A stretch of DNA of 64,000 nt, taken from Mycolicibacterium sp. YH-1 (lineage in GTDB: Bacteria; Actinomycetota; Actinomycetes; Mycobacteriales; Mycobacteriaceae). Below the pieces are notes generated by a model. The model was not told the DNA's origin. It ran no database searches and was given only the letters and a program-made list of their open reading frames with translations. Location of the stretch: contig NZ_CP092915.1 of NCBI RefSeq assembly GCF_022557175.1, positions 5,704,001 to 5,768,000 on the forward strand, read 5' to 3'. The position numbers and the translations under genes are program-made. The number at the start of each line of letters is the position of its first letter. The stretch's first letter is position 1. Shown here piece by piece: positions 44,032-53,797 of the stretch.

Positions 44032-47000
44032 GTGAACCTCGCGCACCTGGTGAAGGCCTCGGTCGCGCTACCCCTTCGGGCTGTTGACACCGGAGTCCGC
44101 GCTGCCCAGCTCGGCGTGGCCACTGCCACCGTTCTGACCGCGGCAGGCATCACCCTGGTCGATGCGCCGCGGCGCGCGGCCGTCAGCGCGGCCGTCAGGT
44201 TGCCCGGCGCGCTCGGCGGACAGCGACGCTGCTGGACCCGCGATGACCGCTGTTGGATCGAGGTCCGCGGGCTCGACGGCGACGAGGACGGCACGATCGG
44301 CGCAACGGTGCTCGAGAAGCTCCGAGCCGAGCCGACCGTGCGCGAGGCATCGCTGAACCGCGCGCTGGCGCGCGTCATGGTCCGATTCGCCCCCGACACC
44401 GACACCGCCGAGCTGTGCGACCTGGTGGCCGACGCCGAGGCCGCGGTGGTCGGGGGGCCCGCCGAGCCGCCCGGCACCGAGCTGCCGTGGGACGGCCCCG
44501 TTCTCGTCGCCAACGCGGCATCTGCGGCGGCGAACATCGCCGGTCTGGCTGCGGCGCTGGCGGGGCGTTTCATGCCCTGGCCGGCGCTGCCATCAGGGGT
44601 GGCCGCCGCCGCAGTCCTGATCGACTATCAGCCCCGGTTGCGGGCAGCCCTCGAGCAGCGGCTCGGCGCCACCACCGCCGACACCGCGATAGCACTCACC
44701 ACCGCCGCGGCCTACACACTGACCCAGGCTCCGTGGTCGCTCGCGATCGATGCGACCAAGCACCTGGCCCGCGCCGCGGAGGCACAGTCCGCAGCCCGTG
44801 CGTGGCGCGCCAGGGAACCCGATCTGGCCGAGCACGCCGACTGCGACGACGGCGTACGCGCAAGCTCCCGGCCCCACCCGCTGCCCGCAGGTCCCATCGA
44901 GCGCCACGGCGACCGCAGCGCCGTCGTGCAGCTGTTGACCGCCGCGGGCCTCACCATCGGGACCGCCGGCCTGGACGCCGCGGCCACCGCGATCCTGGTG
45001 GCCACTCCCAAGGCGGCCCGTAACAGCAGGGAGGCCTTCGCCAGCACGCTGAGCTGCGGCCTCGCCGACCGGCACGGCGTGCTGCCGGTACGGCCCGCGG
45101 CGCTACGCCGGTTCGACCGCGTGGACACGGTGGTGGTCGACCCGCGGGTGCTGGGCACCGAGGAGCTACACGTGGGCCGCATGCGCAACGTGGATGACCG
45201 TGACCGGGTCACGGTGTGGCAGTGGGCGCAACGCGAACTCGGCCGCGGCACCCTGAACGTGGGATGGCAACCCGCACAGTCACCTTCGAACGGACAAAGC
45301 GGCGGCGAGGTTCTGGTCCGCCACGCGCGGCATCCGCTGGCCGCCGGGCTTCTCGGCGAGCTGCGCCGGGGGCCCGCCGAGTCCGTCAGCCTCGACGTCG
45401 ACTACCTCGACGATATGAGGGCCGCCTTCGACGATCTGTGCCCATGTGAGGCCGACTCCGTCGACGATGCGCTCGCCGGCCTGGTGCGTCGGCTGCAGTC
45501 CGACGGCCGCACCGTCGCCGTCGTGTCCACCGACGCCGGCCAGGCGATGTGTGATGCCGACGTCGCGATCGGCGTCCGCCGGGACGAGACACTGCCCTGG
45601 CGTGCCGACCTGATCACCGACGACCTCGCCGGCGCATGGCGCATCGCGCACGCGTTGCGTGCCGGTCGTCGAGCCAGCGAGCGCGGTGTCCAATTGGCCA
45701 CCGGTGCATCAGTTCTCGGCGCGCTGCTGATGATCCCCGGGGTGCGGGGACGCGGCCCCGGCCCCGTCACCGCGGGTGCCGCCGCGGGGATCTGGACGGG
45801 ATTCTCACTGGCCCGCGGCGTACTGACGGCCAATCCACCGCAGCCGGTCATCGAGCGCGACTGGCACGCCATGACGGTCGACGAGGTGCGAAGCGCGCTA
45901 CCCCCACCGGAACCGTCGGAACCGCCCAAGTCCCGCTCTCGATTGACCTCCACCGCGGCCTCGGCAACCGGTGCCATCTGGTCCGTCGTTGACCCGGCCC
46001 GCCGCACGGTGTGGCAGTTCGCCAGCGCCATGCGCTCCGAGATGTCCGATCCACTGACCCCGGTCCTAGCGATCGGCTCGGCGGCCAGCGCCGTGCTCGG
46101 CTCTCCGGTGGACGCGGTGCTCGTCGGGTCGGTGCTCACCGGCAACGCAGCACTCGCCGCGACACAGCGCCTGCGGGCCGAACGACTGCTGCAGCGGATG
46201 CTCACCGTGCAGGATCCGCCGGCTCGTCGTCTCGTCGGCGATGACAGCTACGAAACGGTGCAGGCCAATACACTTCGCCCCGGAGACGTTATCGAGGTGC
46301 GGCCCGGCGAGGTGGTGCCCGCCGACGCCAGGATCGTGCACGCGGCTGAGGTGGAGGTCGATGAGTCCGCGTTGACGGGCGAGTCGCTGCCGGTGCCCAA
46401 GCAGGTCGAGCCGACACCGGCCGCGCCTGTCGCCGAACGCGCCTGCATACTGCACGCCACCACGACGGTGGTCGCCGGCACCGCCGTCGCTCTTGTCACC
46501 ACCGTCGGCTCCCAAACCCAGGCCCGCCGGGCTGCGCACTCACCACACTCGGAGGGCTCGGCCGTCGGACTGCAGGCGCAGCTGCGTGAACTCACCGACA
46601 AGGCATGGCCGTTCAGCCTCGCGGGCGGCGCCGCGGTGACGGGTCTGGGTCTGCTGCGCCGAGCCGGCCTGCGCCAGGCCGTCAGCAGCGGCGTTGCCGT
46701 CAGCGTGGCGGCCGTGCCCGAGGGCCTGCCCCTGGTGGCCACGCTGGCCCAGCAGGCATCGGCGCGCCGCCTCACCCGCGTCGGCGCGCTGGTTCGCACA
46801 CCCCGCTCGGTGGAGGCACTCGGCCGCGTCGACGTCGTCTGCTTCGACAAGACCGGCACGCTGAGCGAGAACCGATTGAGCGTCAACAGGATCGAGGCCG
46901 GCCCGGGATCCTCCGACGACCGGGTGCTCGACCACGCGGCACGGGCGACACCTCCCCCCAACGGCGACGGCCACGAACACGCCACCGACGCCGCCGTGGC

Positions 47001-48534
47001 CGAGGCCGCCGAGAACGCCGGCCTCGGCGCCTGCCAGCCGGCGCGCGCTCGCCTGCCGTTCCGCTCCGGACGACCGTTCTCGGCGTCGATATGCGGGGAC
47101 GTGCTGTCGGTCAAGGGCTCACCGGAGGCGATCCTCACCGCCTGCGGGAATGTCGATGACGATGTGTCCCGGACGGTCCAGGAGATGGCCACCGACGGCC
47201 TGCGCGTCATCGCGGTCGCCCGTCGCGAACTGACACAGACGCAGGTGGACGATGTCGGTGACGACGCCGACACCCTCGTCGAACTGTGCAGCGGCGGGCT
47301 GTCTTTCGAGGGCCTGCTCGGACTGTCCGACACTCCGCGCCCCGAGGCCGCGGCAGTGCTGGCGGAGCTGGCCGACTCCGGGATCGGCGTGCGCCTGATC
47401 ACCGGCGACCACCCCGTGACAGCGGTCGCGATCGCGACCGAACTGGGCCTGGACGCCTCCATGGAGCAGGTGATCAGTGGCTCCGACTGGGAGGGCCTGT
47501 CGCGGCGCGGTCAGGAGGAGGCCGTCCAGAACAGCGTGGTGTTCGCACGCATGTCCCCCGAGCACAAGGTGCAGATCGTCCAGACCCTGGAGCGGCTGGG
47601 ACAGGTCTGCGCGATGGTCGGCGACGGCGCCAACGACGCAGCCGCCATCCGTGCGGCCACGGTCGGCATCGGCGTGGCCTCGCGCGGCAGCGACCCTGCG
47701 CGCACCGCTGCGGATGTGATGCTGCTCGACGGACGGATCGGCGCTCTGCTCGACGCCCTTGACGAGGGCCGCCAGCTCTGGCGACGGGTGCAGTCCGCGG
47801 TGGCCGTGCTGCTGGGCGGCAACGCGGGTGAGGTGGCGTTCGCGATCATTGGCACGGCGCTGTCGGGCCGGGCCCCGCTCAACACGCGCCAGCTGCTGCT
47901 GGTCAACATGCTCACCGACGCGCTGCCCGCCGCCGCGCTCGCCGTCAGCCCGCCGAGTGCCAGTCAGCGGACTGCCGGCCGGGGACCCGATCAGGCTGCC
48001 CTGGGACGCACCGTCGCGGTGCGCGGGACGGCAACGGCTGCGGCGGCGACGACGGCGTGGGGCCTGGCCCGCGTGACGGGTCGCGAGGCGCGGGCGTCCA
48101 CCATCGGACTCGTCACGCTTGTCGCCACGCAGCTGGGCCAGACGCTGATCGACTCGCACAGTCCGCTGGTGGTGAGCACCGCAGCCGGCTCGCTGGTGGT
48201 GCTCGGAGCCCTGATCAGCACGCCGGGGGTGAGCCAGCTGCTCGGTTGCACACCACTCGGGCCCCTGGCCTGGGGACAGGCGCTGACCACGGCGGCCGCG
48301 GCCACGGGTGCCGCAGCACTGGCACCCCGGCTGTTCGCGCCGGGTGCACAGGACCCGATCGAGGATCAGTCGACGATCTCCACGATGCCGAGTGACACCA
48401 GCAGTGCATACAGCTCGCGCACCGGCACGGCGAGCACGCGGGCCACGGCGTCGGTCAACGGGTCCGAACCGAGTGGTGAGGCCATGGCCACCACAGTCGG
48501 CACACCGAGCGACGAGACGTCGAACTCGCCATGA
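44032..48534 (+). CDS. ctpH: Large P-type metal cation ATPase, CtpH-like
   Basis: 1500 residues, close to M. tuberculosis CtpH (Rv0425c). A long N-terminal region with a heavy-metal-associated-like fold (DRCWIEVRGLDGDEDGTIGA) precedes the P-type core: actuator loop LTGES, phosphorylated Asp939 in CFDKTGTLSEN, KGSPE nucleotide-binding loop and hinge VGDGANDAAAIRAA. The family has been linked to Ca2+ or other divalent cation export, but the ion is not certain. GTG start at 44032. The gene order with the small genes on both sides matches Rv0426c-Rv0425c-Rv0424c, which supports the symbol. Confidence 0.87.
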   Translation: MNLAHLVKASVALPLRAVDTGVRAAQLGVATATVLTAAGITLVDAPRRAAVSAAVRLPGALGGQRRCWTRDDRCWIEVRGLDGDEDGTIGATVLEKLRAEPTVREASLNRALARVMVRFAPDTDTAELCDLVADAEAAVVGGPAEPPGTELPWDGPVLVANAASAAANIAGLAAALAGRFMPWPALPSGVAAAAVLIDYQPRLRAALEQRLGATTADTAIALTTAAAYTLTQAPWSLAIDATKHLARAAEAQSAARAWRAREPDLAEHADCDDGVRASSRPHPLPAGPIERHGDRSAVVQLLTAAGLTIGTAGLDAAATAILVATPKAARNSREAFASTLSCGLADRHGVLPVRPAALRRFDRVDTVVVDPRVLGTEELHVGRMRNVDDRDRVTVWQWAQRELGRGTLNVGWQPAQSPSNGQSGGEVLVRHARHPLAAGLLGELRRGPAESVSLDVDYLDDMRAAFDDLCPCEADSVDDALAGLVRRLQSDGRTVAVVSTDAGQAMCDADVAIGVRRDETLPWRADLITDDLAGAWRIAHALRAGRRASERGVQLATGASVLGALLMIPGVRGRGPGPVTAGAAAGIWTGFSLARGVLTANPPQPVIERDWHAMTVDEVRSALPPPEPSEPPKSRSRLTSTAASATGAIWSVVDPARRTVWQFASAMRSEMSDPLTPVLAIGSAASAVLGSPVDAVLVGSVLTGNAALAATQRLRAERLLQRMLTVQDPPARRLVGDDSYETVQANTLRPGDVIEVRPGEVVPADARIVHAAEVEVDESALTGESLPVPKQVEPTPAAPVAERACILHATTTVVAGTAVALVTTVGSQTQARRAAHSPHSEGSAVGLQAQLRELTDKAWPFSLAGGAAVTGLGLLRRAGLRQAVSSGVAVSVAAVPEGLPLVATLAQQASARRLTRVGALVRTPRSVEALGRVDVVCFDKTGTLSENRLSVNRIEAGPGSSDDRVLDHAARATPPPNGDGHEHATDAAVAEAAENAGLGACQPARARLPFRSGRPFSASICGDVLSVKGSPEAILTACGNVDDDVSRTVQEMATDGLRVIAVARRELTQTQVDDVGDDADTLVELCSGGLSFEGLLGLSDTPRPEAAAVLAELADSGIGVRLITGDHPVTAVAIATELGLDASMEQVISGSDWEGLSRRGQEEAVQNSVVFARMSPEHKVQIVQTLERLGQVCAMVGDGANDAAAIRAATVGIGVASRGSDPARTAADVMLLDGRIGALLDALDEGRQLWRRVQSAVAVLLGGNAGEVAFAIIGTALSGRAPLNTRQLLLVNMLTDALPAAALAVSPPSASQRTAGRGPDQAALGRTVAVRGTATAAAATTAWGLARVTGREARASTIGLVTLVATQLGQTLIDSHSPLVVSTAAGSLVVLGALISTPGVSQLLGCTPLGPLAWGQALTTAAAATGAAALAPRLFAPGAQDPIEDQSTISTMPSDTSSAYSSRTGTASTRATASVNGSEPSGEAMATTVGTPSDETSNSP

Positions 48535-48818
48535 CGGGAAGGCAACGAATGTCCGAAGACTCGCTCGCGGCTCGGCGCCGCGATGCCATTCAGCGGGTGC
48601 GGGACGCCCGTGGTTTCGCCGTCACGCTGCCCGTCGTGGGCAGGATCCGCGTACCCCACCCCGAACAGCTCGCCTACTACGGTGCGCTGGCGGCCCTGGC
48701 CGCCGTCGAGATCATCGACTGGCCCGTCGCGCTGGCCCTGGCCGCCGGGCACGCGTTGATCGAGGACCAGCACAATCGCATCGCACAGGAGATTGGCGAA
48801 GCGCTCGAGGGGGTCTGA
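48531..48818 (+). CDS. Small conserved membrane-associated protein (Rv0424c-like)
   Basis: 95 residues. An N-terminal charged part (SEDSLAARRRDAIQRVRDAR), then one hydrophobic helix (YYGALAALAAVEIIDWPVALALAAGHALIE). The ATG overlaps the ctpH stop by 4 bases, so translation is coupled. The EIIDWPVALA segment resembles the VEWPLLVGIG segment of the protein encoded before ctpH, suggesting both small proteins pair with the ATPase in the membrane. Function unknown. Confidence 0.8.
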   Translation: MTGRQRMSEDSLAARRRDAIQRVRDARGFAVTLPVVGRIRVPHPEQLAYYGALAALAAVEIIDWPVALALAAGHALIEDQHNRIAQEIGEALEGV

Positions 48819-48866
48819 GACCCTGACGCGTGCGCATGGTGGGCCGGGTGGAGATCGGTCCGCGCA

Positions 48867-50387
48867 CTATCCGACCGTCTCCGACTCTGGACTCGGCACG
48901 GGTTCACTCGCGCTCTGCGGTGCGGCCGCCGGGCCGTAGACCTCGGGCCGATCCGGCCACAGCCGATCGATGATCGGGCAACCGATGAGCGCCACCAGAC
49001 CCGAGGCGACAAGTCCGCCGTCGATGCCGCCCATGAGCGGCACCAACGCGCCGGTGAACGCGTCGTTGAGTGAGAACAACATGCCGACCGCCGCCGAAAG
49101 GGTCCAGAGGCCCAGCGTGCGCGGGTTCAACCCGTGCCGGTACCAGTAGACGCCGCCCTTCTCCCTGCGGTTGAACACCTGCAGATCGTCGACGTTGTAA
49201 TAGCCGCGGCGACGCAGGTGGCCGTAGACGATGATGACGACCCACGGAATCGAGAAGCACACCAGCAGTTGCAGATAGACCGCCATCCCGCCCTCAACCG
49301 CGTCGTAGAAGTGCCCGACGTAGACCAGCGCGGTGGCCAGGGCGCAGGCGAGCAGAGTCGCCTGAACGCGGTTGAACCGAGGAATGATGGCGCTGGTGTC
49401 CAAGCCGGTCCCGTAGGTATTGATGACGGCCTGCGTCGTGCCCGATGCCAGTCCCAGGTACAGCAGGAACGGGATGTACCACAGCGGCACGATCTCGACG
49501 ATGCCGAAGACAAATGGGGTGTCGGCGTTGGCGGCTGCGGCGTTGAACGCAGCGGCCGATGTGAAGGCACCCCACAGGAAGCACACGCCCATACCGAAGA
49601 TGCCGCCCATGAACAGGGTGAACACGATCCGGCGGTCGGAGAACTTCTTCGGCGAGATGTGCCGCGTCCAGTCACCGGAGTAGGCGGCATACGACGACAC
49701 GGTGGCCGCGCACAGCAGCGCCGAGATCAGCCATGTGACCAGGTGCGAGTCGAACGCGTAGCTCCCGGTGCCTGGGTACGAGGCGTCGAAATCCTTGCTG
49801 TAGACGAACAACCCGATGATCATGCACAGTCCGGCGGTGGGCAGGATGAACTTCAGCGAGCTCATCATGATGTGGTGGCCGTAGACGGAGATCACGGTCA
49901 CGATGATGCTGAGGACCGCATACGCGCCCAGTCGCACCGCCTCGTTGTCCTGGATGTCGAAGTAGCGGATCAACGCCGACGCCAGGGCGTCGCCGCCGGT
50001 CCAGATCGAGATGGCCGCGAACGCCAGGCTCGCTGTCGCCTCGAGGAACGAGCCGATCAATCGCCCCGCGACCCCGAAGTAGGCGCCGCTGGACACCGGG
50101 TTGTTGGTTCCCGAGTGGGGGCCCATCAGCCCGGACAGCCCAAGGAACACCGCTCCCACGGCTGAGCCGAAGACGATGGACGTCGCCGCCGACCACCACC
50201 CCAAACCGAAGGCGATCGGATACCAGCCGATGATGAACAGCCCGAATGTCATGCTGCCGCCAAGCAGCAGGACGTACAGATTGCTTGGGCGGGAGCGTCG
50301 CTCGTCTTCGGGGATGTACTCGATACCGTGCTTCTCTACTTGTAAGAATCGGTCCTTGATCGCAGTCTCGACGCCTTTGTCTTCCAT
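48867..50387 (-). CDS. NCS1-family permease (purine/cytosine/allantoin-type)
   Basis: 506 residues with about 12 membrane helices. The N-terminus EYIPEDERRSRPSNLYVLLL, then GPHSGTNNPVSSGAYFGVAG, is the helix 1-3 region of nucleobase:cation symport-1 proteins, with VSSYAAYSGDWTRHISPKKF in the middle. NCS1 carriers import cytosine, purines, allantoin, hydantoins or thiamine. As last gene of the LacI-controlled operon it should bring in the compound degraded by the DUF1116, ligase and hydrolase products. Confidence 0.87.
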   Translation of the reverse strand: MEDKGVETAIKDRFLQVEKHGIEYIPEDERRSRPSNLYVLLLGGSMTFGLFIIGWYPIAFGLGWWSAATSIVFGSAVGAVFLGLSGLMGPHSGTNNPVSSGAYFGVAGRLIGSFLEATASLAFAAISIWTGGDALASALIRYFDIQDNEAVRLGAYAVLSIIVTVISVYGHHIMMSSLKFILPTAGLCMIIGLFVYSKDFDASYPGTGSYAFDSHLVTWLISALLCAATVSSYAAYSGDWTRHISPKKFSDRRIVFTLFMGGIFGMGVCFLWGAFTSAAAFNAAAANADTPFVFGIVEIVPLWYIPFLLYLGLASGTTQAVINTYGTGLDTSAIIPRFNRVQATLLACALATALVYVGHFYDAVEGGMAVYLQLLVCFSIPWVVIIVYGHLRRRGYYNVDDLQVFNRREKGGVYWYRHGLNPRTLGLWTLSAAVGMLFSLNDAFTGALVPLMGGIDGGLVASGLVALIGCPIIDRLWPDRPEVYGPAAAPQSASEPVPSPESETVG

Positions 50388-50397
50388 GCCGTTGTTG

Positions 50398-51075
50398 TCA
50401 CTTTCGGACGAGCCATTCGAATGGCTTGAGGTGTTCTGAATTTTCGGTGTAGATCAGTTCGGGATGCCACTGCACACCGAAACAGTTCTCGCCTTCGACT
50501 GCCTCGACAACTCCGTCGGGGCTCCACGCGGTCGCCAGCAGCGAACCGGTGTCAGAGATGCATTGATGGTGCTGCGAATTCACTTTGGTGAGATTGGGGA
50601 AGATCGAGCTGGCGAGGGTTCCCTCCTTGATTTCAATGGGGTGAATTATCGATGCGTACTCACCGTCGATGGTGTCGACCATGTGCTTGTTCATCCCCAG
50701 GGCCAACAGGTCCTGGGCAAGCCGTCCGCCGTGCGCGACCGCGAGTAGTTGCGCCCCACGGCACACGCCAAAGGCCTTGATCCCCCGGCGCATTGCCGCC
50801 TGCGCGATGGCTAGCTCGACGCCGTCGCGTTGCTCGTCGACGCCGTGCAGAGTGGCACGTACCGTGTCGCCGTAGCGGCGGGGATGAATATCCCCGCCGC
50901 TCAGCAACAGCAGGGCGTCGATCCGCTCGGTCAGCTTCAACGCGTCGTCCGGATCCACCATGGCGGGGATCATGATCGGTGAACCACCAACCGCGACGAT
51001 CGCATCGATGTAGTTCCGATGACTCATCAGGAAGCCATCGGGACCCAACCCAGAGACAACACCAATGACCGTCAT
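50398..51075 (-). CDS. Class I amidotransferase, gamma-glutamyl hydrolase family (PuuD-like)
   Basis: 225 residues from ATG at 51075, overlapping the ligase stop by 4 bases; the open frame begins 20 codons earlier. Catalytic Cys in AFGVCRGAQLLAV and His-Glu in FGVQWHPELIY form the class I glutamine amidotransferase triad. SGGDIHPRRYG is the family motif of gamma-glutamyl-GABA hydrolase PuuD. It would release glutamate from a gamma-glutamyl adduct made by the adjacent glutamine-synthetase-like ligase, as in the Puu pathway. Confidence 0.88.
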   Translation of the reverse strand: MTVIGVVSGLGPDGFLMSHRNYIDAIVAVGGSPIMIPAMVDPDDALKLTERIDALLLLSGGDIHPRRYGDTVRATLHGVDEQRDGVELAIAQAAMRRGIKAFGVCRGAQLLAVAHGGRLAQDLLALGMNKHMVDTIDGEYASIIHPIEIKEGTLASSIFPNLTKVNSQHHQCISDTGSLLATAWSPDGVVEAVEGENCFGVQWHPELIYTENSEHLKPFEWLVRK

Positions 51076-52454
51076 AGCTCCAACAGGTACCTTCTGCGCT
51101 CGCTGTCCGACACCAGCAGGTGGTCGGCTTCCCACTCCTTGATCTTCATCTCGGTGTACTCCCGCACGAAGGCCGGCGGGAATGTCGCGTGCACCAGCGG
51201 ATCACCCTGAAACGCCTCGATGGCCTCGAGCAGGGTGCGCGGCAGCGTCGGCGCATCGGTGTTGTGTGACGCCTGCTCCAGCGGCGCACCCGGGTCCAGG
51301 CCCTCCCGAATTCCCTCCAACCCCGCGGCGATCATCAACGCCGAGGCGAAGTAGTAGTTCGCGGCGCTGTCAGCGGCGCGGTACTCGATGCACGGCCGGT
51401 TCTGCGGCAGCCGGACCGTGCAGGACCGGTTGTTGGAGCCGTAGCTCACCCGCGTTGGCGCCCAGGAGATCTGACCGTCGGCCAGCCGCGGAGTCAGGCG
51501 TCGATACGAGTTGGTGGTCGGATTGCCCAACGCGGTGAAGGCCGGCGCGTGCTTGAGCACACCCGCGATGAACTGGTAGGTCTCCTGTGTCCACTGTCCG
51601 GCGGTGTCGTCGGCGCGGAATGCGTTGCGCCCAGTGGCGATGTTGACCAGGCTCATGTTCAGGTGCGCGCCCGAGCCCCACATGCTCGCGTACGGCTTGG
51701 GCATGAACGTGGCCAGCAGTCCGCACTCCTTGGCGACCTGCTTGACGGCGAACCGGAACAGCGTCATCCGGTCGGCCATCTCCAGGACCGGGGCGTGTCC
51801 GATGCTGAGTTCGTACTGACCGTCCCCGCCCTCGTGACCGAACGCGTAGACACCGAAGTCGAGTTCACTGAGATAGCCGACGAGCTTGTCGAGGAACTCC
51901 GACGCGTCCATCGTGGCCTCGACGTCGTAGGCCGGCGACGGCTTGAGCGAACCGCTGGCGGAGATGGGGATCAGCCGTTCGTGTTCACCCTCGAGTGACT
52001 CCGGGCGGAACACGTAGAACTCGGGCTCCACCCCGAGGTGTACTGAGTAGCCGAGTTGAGCCGCCGCCTCGACCTGCGACCGCAGTGCGGCACGCGGGCA
52101 CAGCGCGAACGACTCGCGGCCGCCGTAACTCATGTCGGCAAGCATCCAGGCGTAGTTCCGGTCCCACGGCAGGATCTTGAGAGTGCTCAGATCCGGCACA
52201 CCGATGACCTCGTCCTCGGTGGGGTTCATGCTGCCGATCCCACCGAATCCACGTGGCGTGTAGCGCTCGGCACCCGCCACCAGATCCGCGAAGTGGGTCA
52301 GGGGCACGATCTTGGACTTGGGACGGCCAAGCACGTCGATCCAGTTCGCCATCGCATACTTCACGCCCTTGGCGCGGAGCTCCTCCGCGACCCGCGTGTG
52401 TTCCGGGTCAAGGCCATACAGCGTGTCGTTACGTTCGAACACGGTGTCAGTCAT
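51072..52454 (-). CDS. Glutamine-synthetase-family ligase (PuuA/gamma-glutamylamine synthetase-like)
   Basis: 460 residues from ATG at 52454 with AAGGAG. GS fold: VEPEFYVFRPESL (n1 metal Glu), FGHEGGDGQYELSIGH (metal/glutamate site), FMPKPYASMWGSGAHLNMSL (the GSG-H-N of the active site) and NRPCIEYRAADSAANYYFAS (the R-E-R region). There is no adenylylation loop of GlnA. Such proteins attach glutamate to an amine with ATP; with the PuuD-like hydrolase directly downstream this suggests a gamma-glutamyl cycle on an amine other than, or in addition to, putrescine. Confidence 0.88.
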   Translation of the reverse strand: MTDTVFERNDTLYGLDPEHTRVAEELRAKGVKYAMANWIDVLGRPKSKIVPLTHFADLVAGAERYTPRGFGGIGSMNPTEDEVIGVPDLSTLKILPWDRNYAWMLADMSYGGRESFALCPRAALRSQVEAAAQLGYSVHLGVEPEFYVFRPESLEGEHERLIPISASGSLKPSPAYDVEATMDASEFLDKLVGYLSELDFGVYAFGHEGGDGQYELSIGHAPVLEMADRMTLFRFAVKQVAKECGLLATFMPKPYASMWGSGAHLNMSLVNIATGRNAFRADDTAGQWTQETYQFIAGVLKHAPAFTALGNPTTNSYRRLTPRLADGQISWAPTRVSYGSNNRSCTVRLPQNRPCIEYRAADSAANYYFASALMIAAGLEGIREGLDPGAPLEQASHNTDAPTLPRTLLEAIEAFQGDPLVHATFPPAFVREYTEMKIKEWEADHLLVSDSERRRYLLEL

Positions 52455-52515
52455 GCACTTATCTCCTTGTGATATCGAGTCCCACAGCGATGTGGCTGTG
52501 GGCATGCTGATTTGG

Positions 52516-53778
52516 CTATTGCCTGGCGATCGCCTCGGCGGCCAGTACGAACGGTTCAAGCGGCGCGCGAGCGACACCACCGCCGATCTGGCCTCCGCCC
52601 ACACCGGCGATCCCGATGTCGAGGACGGGAGTGATGCCGGTCTCGGCGATCACGCGAACGTCGAAACCCACTGGGGTGCCGCGATAGTCGAGCACCGGGA
52701 TGCGGAAGTCGGGATGTTCTGCGACGCAGATGTCATACATCTGGGTCGTCCGAGCGATCATCGCTGCCGCACTGCCTCCGCTGGATCGCTGCAGCGGAAG
52801 CGCCGCTGCCTGCGCGACTCCGCCCAGACCGACGACCTCGGTGATGACACTCTCGCCACCCATGAACTCCATGTCGTCCGCGGTGAAACCCGGATTGAGC
52901 TTGGTCGCCTCGAAGGTGGGCAGCGGACCGCGGAACCACTGATCCCCGGTGCCGGCGACCTGAACGCCGAACTCCGCACAGGAGAACGCCATCGCGGTGA
53001 CCACACTGGAGCCGCGCACCCCGCGCATGGTGTTGGCCATGACCTTGGCCGCGGCCATCGCGAGCCGCAGGAAGAAGTAGTCGCCGGTGAAGAGGTACTC
53101 GGCGAGGACACGCGCATCGTCGGCCGACAGGTCGGCGAACACGCCAAGGAGCTCGCGGACGAAGAGCGTGGTGGCTGCGGTGTTGCGGCTGTGCAGTTCA
53201 TCGCCCATGGTCAGTGCACGGGCGATGATCGGCTTGAGTTCGACGCCCCCGCACATCTGGACCGCACGGCCGAGGGCGGGCCCGACGTGGTCGTGCAGGT
53301 AGTCCAGATTCTCGCGGGTGGCCGCGGTGTACTTGCCGTAGTTCAGGCGGTCAGCCGCGTCGCCCTCATACAGCGTGCAAAAGGCCCGGTCGCCGGTTAG
53401 CGGATCCTCGACGACCACAACCGGCATGGATGCCGTGGTCACCCCGGCCAGTGAGCCGACCGCACCGAGCTGCTGACAACCGCTGACCACGACTTCACCA
53501 GCGGCGTAGGCACGTTCGGCCTCGACTCGGTTGGTGGCGTATCCCTCGTAGATCGCCGCGCCGAGCAGGGCTTCGCGCTGCCCCCCGGTGTAGCGCTCGA
53601 ACGGCAACGTCGGACCTGACGTCAGGATCTGGTTGCGCTGCATCCCCGGGATGGCGCGCAACGCCGACTCAACGGCGACGAGCCTCGGCTGGCAGGCGAA
53701 GAGCCGGTGCACTGCCTCGGTGTTCGCATCCAACGCCGGCACGGTGTGGCCGCTCGCGCTGATCCCACTGATCGTCAC
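52516..53778 (-). CDS. DUF1116 protein (AllG/YlbE-like)
   Basis: 420 residues from GTG at 53778 with GGAGGA. The sequence follows the DUF1116 (PF06545) family: GMQRNQILTSGPTLPFERYT, GGQREALLGAAIYEG, HDHVGPALGRAVQMCGGVEL, MGDELHSRNTAATTLF, SGGSAAAMIARTTQMYDICV and VLDIGIAGVGGGQIGGGVAR. The E. coli homologue YlbE (AllG) works with FdrA (AllF) and YlbF (AllH) in oxamate carbamoyltransferase of allantoin breakdown; neither partner is present here. It is the first gene of the LacI-controlled operon. Carbamoyl or acyl transfer is possible but unproven for the lone protein. Confidence 0.85.
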   Translation of the reverse strand: MTISGISASGHTVPALDANTEAVHRLFACQPRLVAVESALRAIPGMQRNQILTSGPTLPFERYTGGQREALLGAAIYEGYATNRVEAERAYAAGEVVVSGCQQLGAVGSLAGVTTASMPVVVVEDPLTGDRAFCTLYEGDAADRLNYGKYTAATRENLDYLHDHVGPALGRAVQMCGGVELKPIIARALTMGDELHSRNTAATTLFVRELLGVFADLSADDARVLAEYLFTGDYFFLRLAMAAAKVMANTMRGVRGSSVVTAMAFSCAEFGVQVAGTGDQWFRGPLPTFEATKLNPGFTADDMEFMGGESVITEVVGLGGVAQAAALPLQRSSGGSAAAMIARTTQMYDICVAEHPDFRIPVLDYRGTPVGFDVRVIAETGITPVLDIGIAGVGGGQIGGGVARAPLEPFVLAAEAIARQ

Positions 53779-53797
53779 GTCGCTCCTCCAAGTTGGT

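Noticed and set aside
19640..48534. Many long frames opposite the real genes
   Set aside because: They are arginine/proline-rich shadows caused by high GC at third positions, without family motifs.
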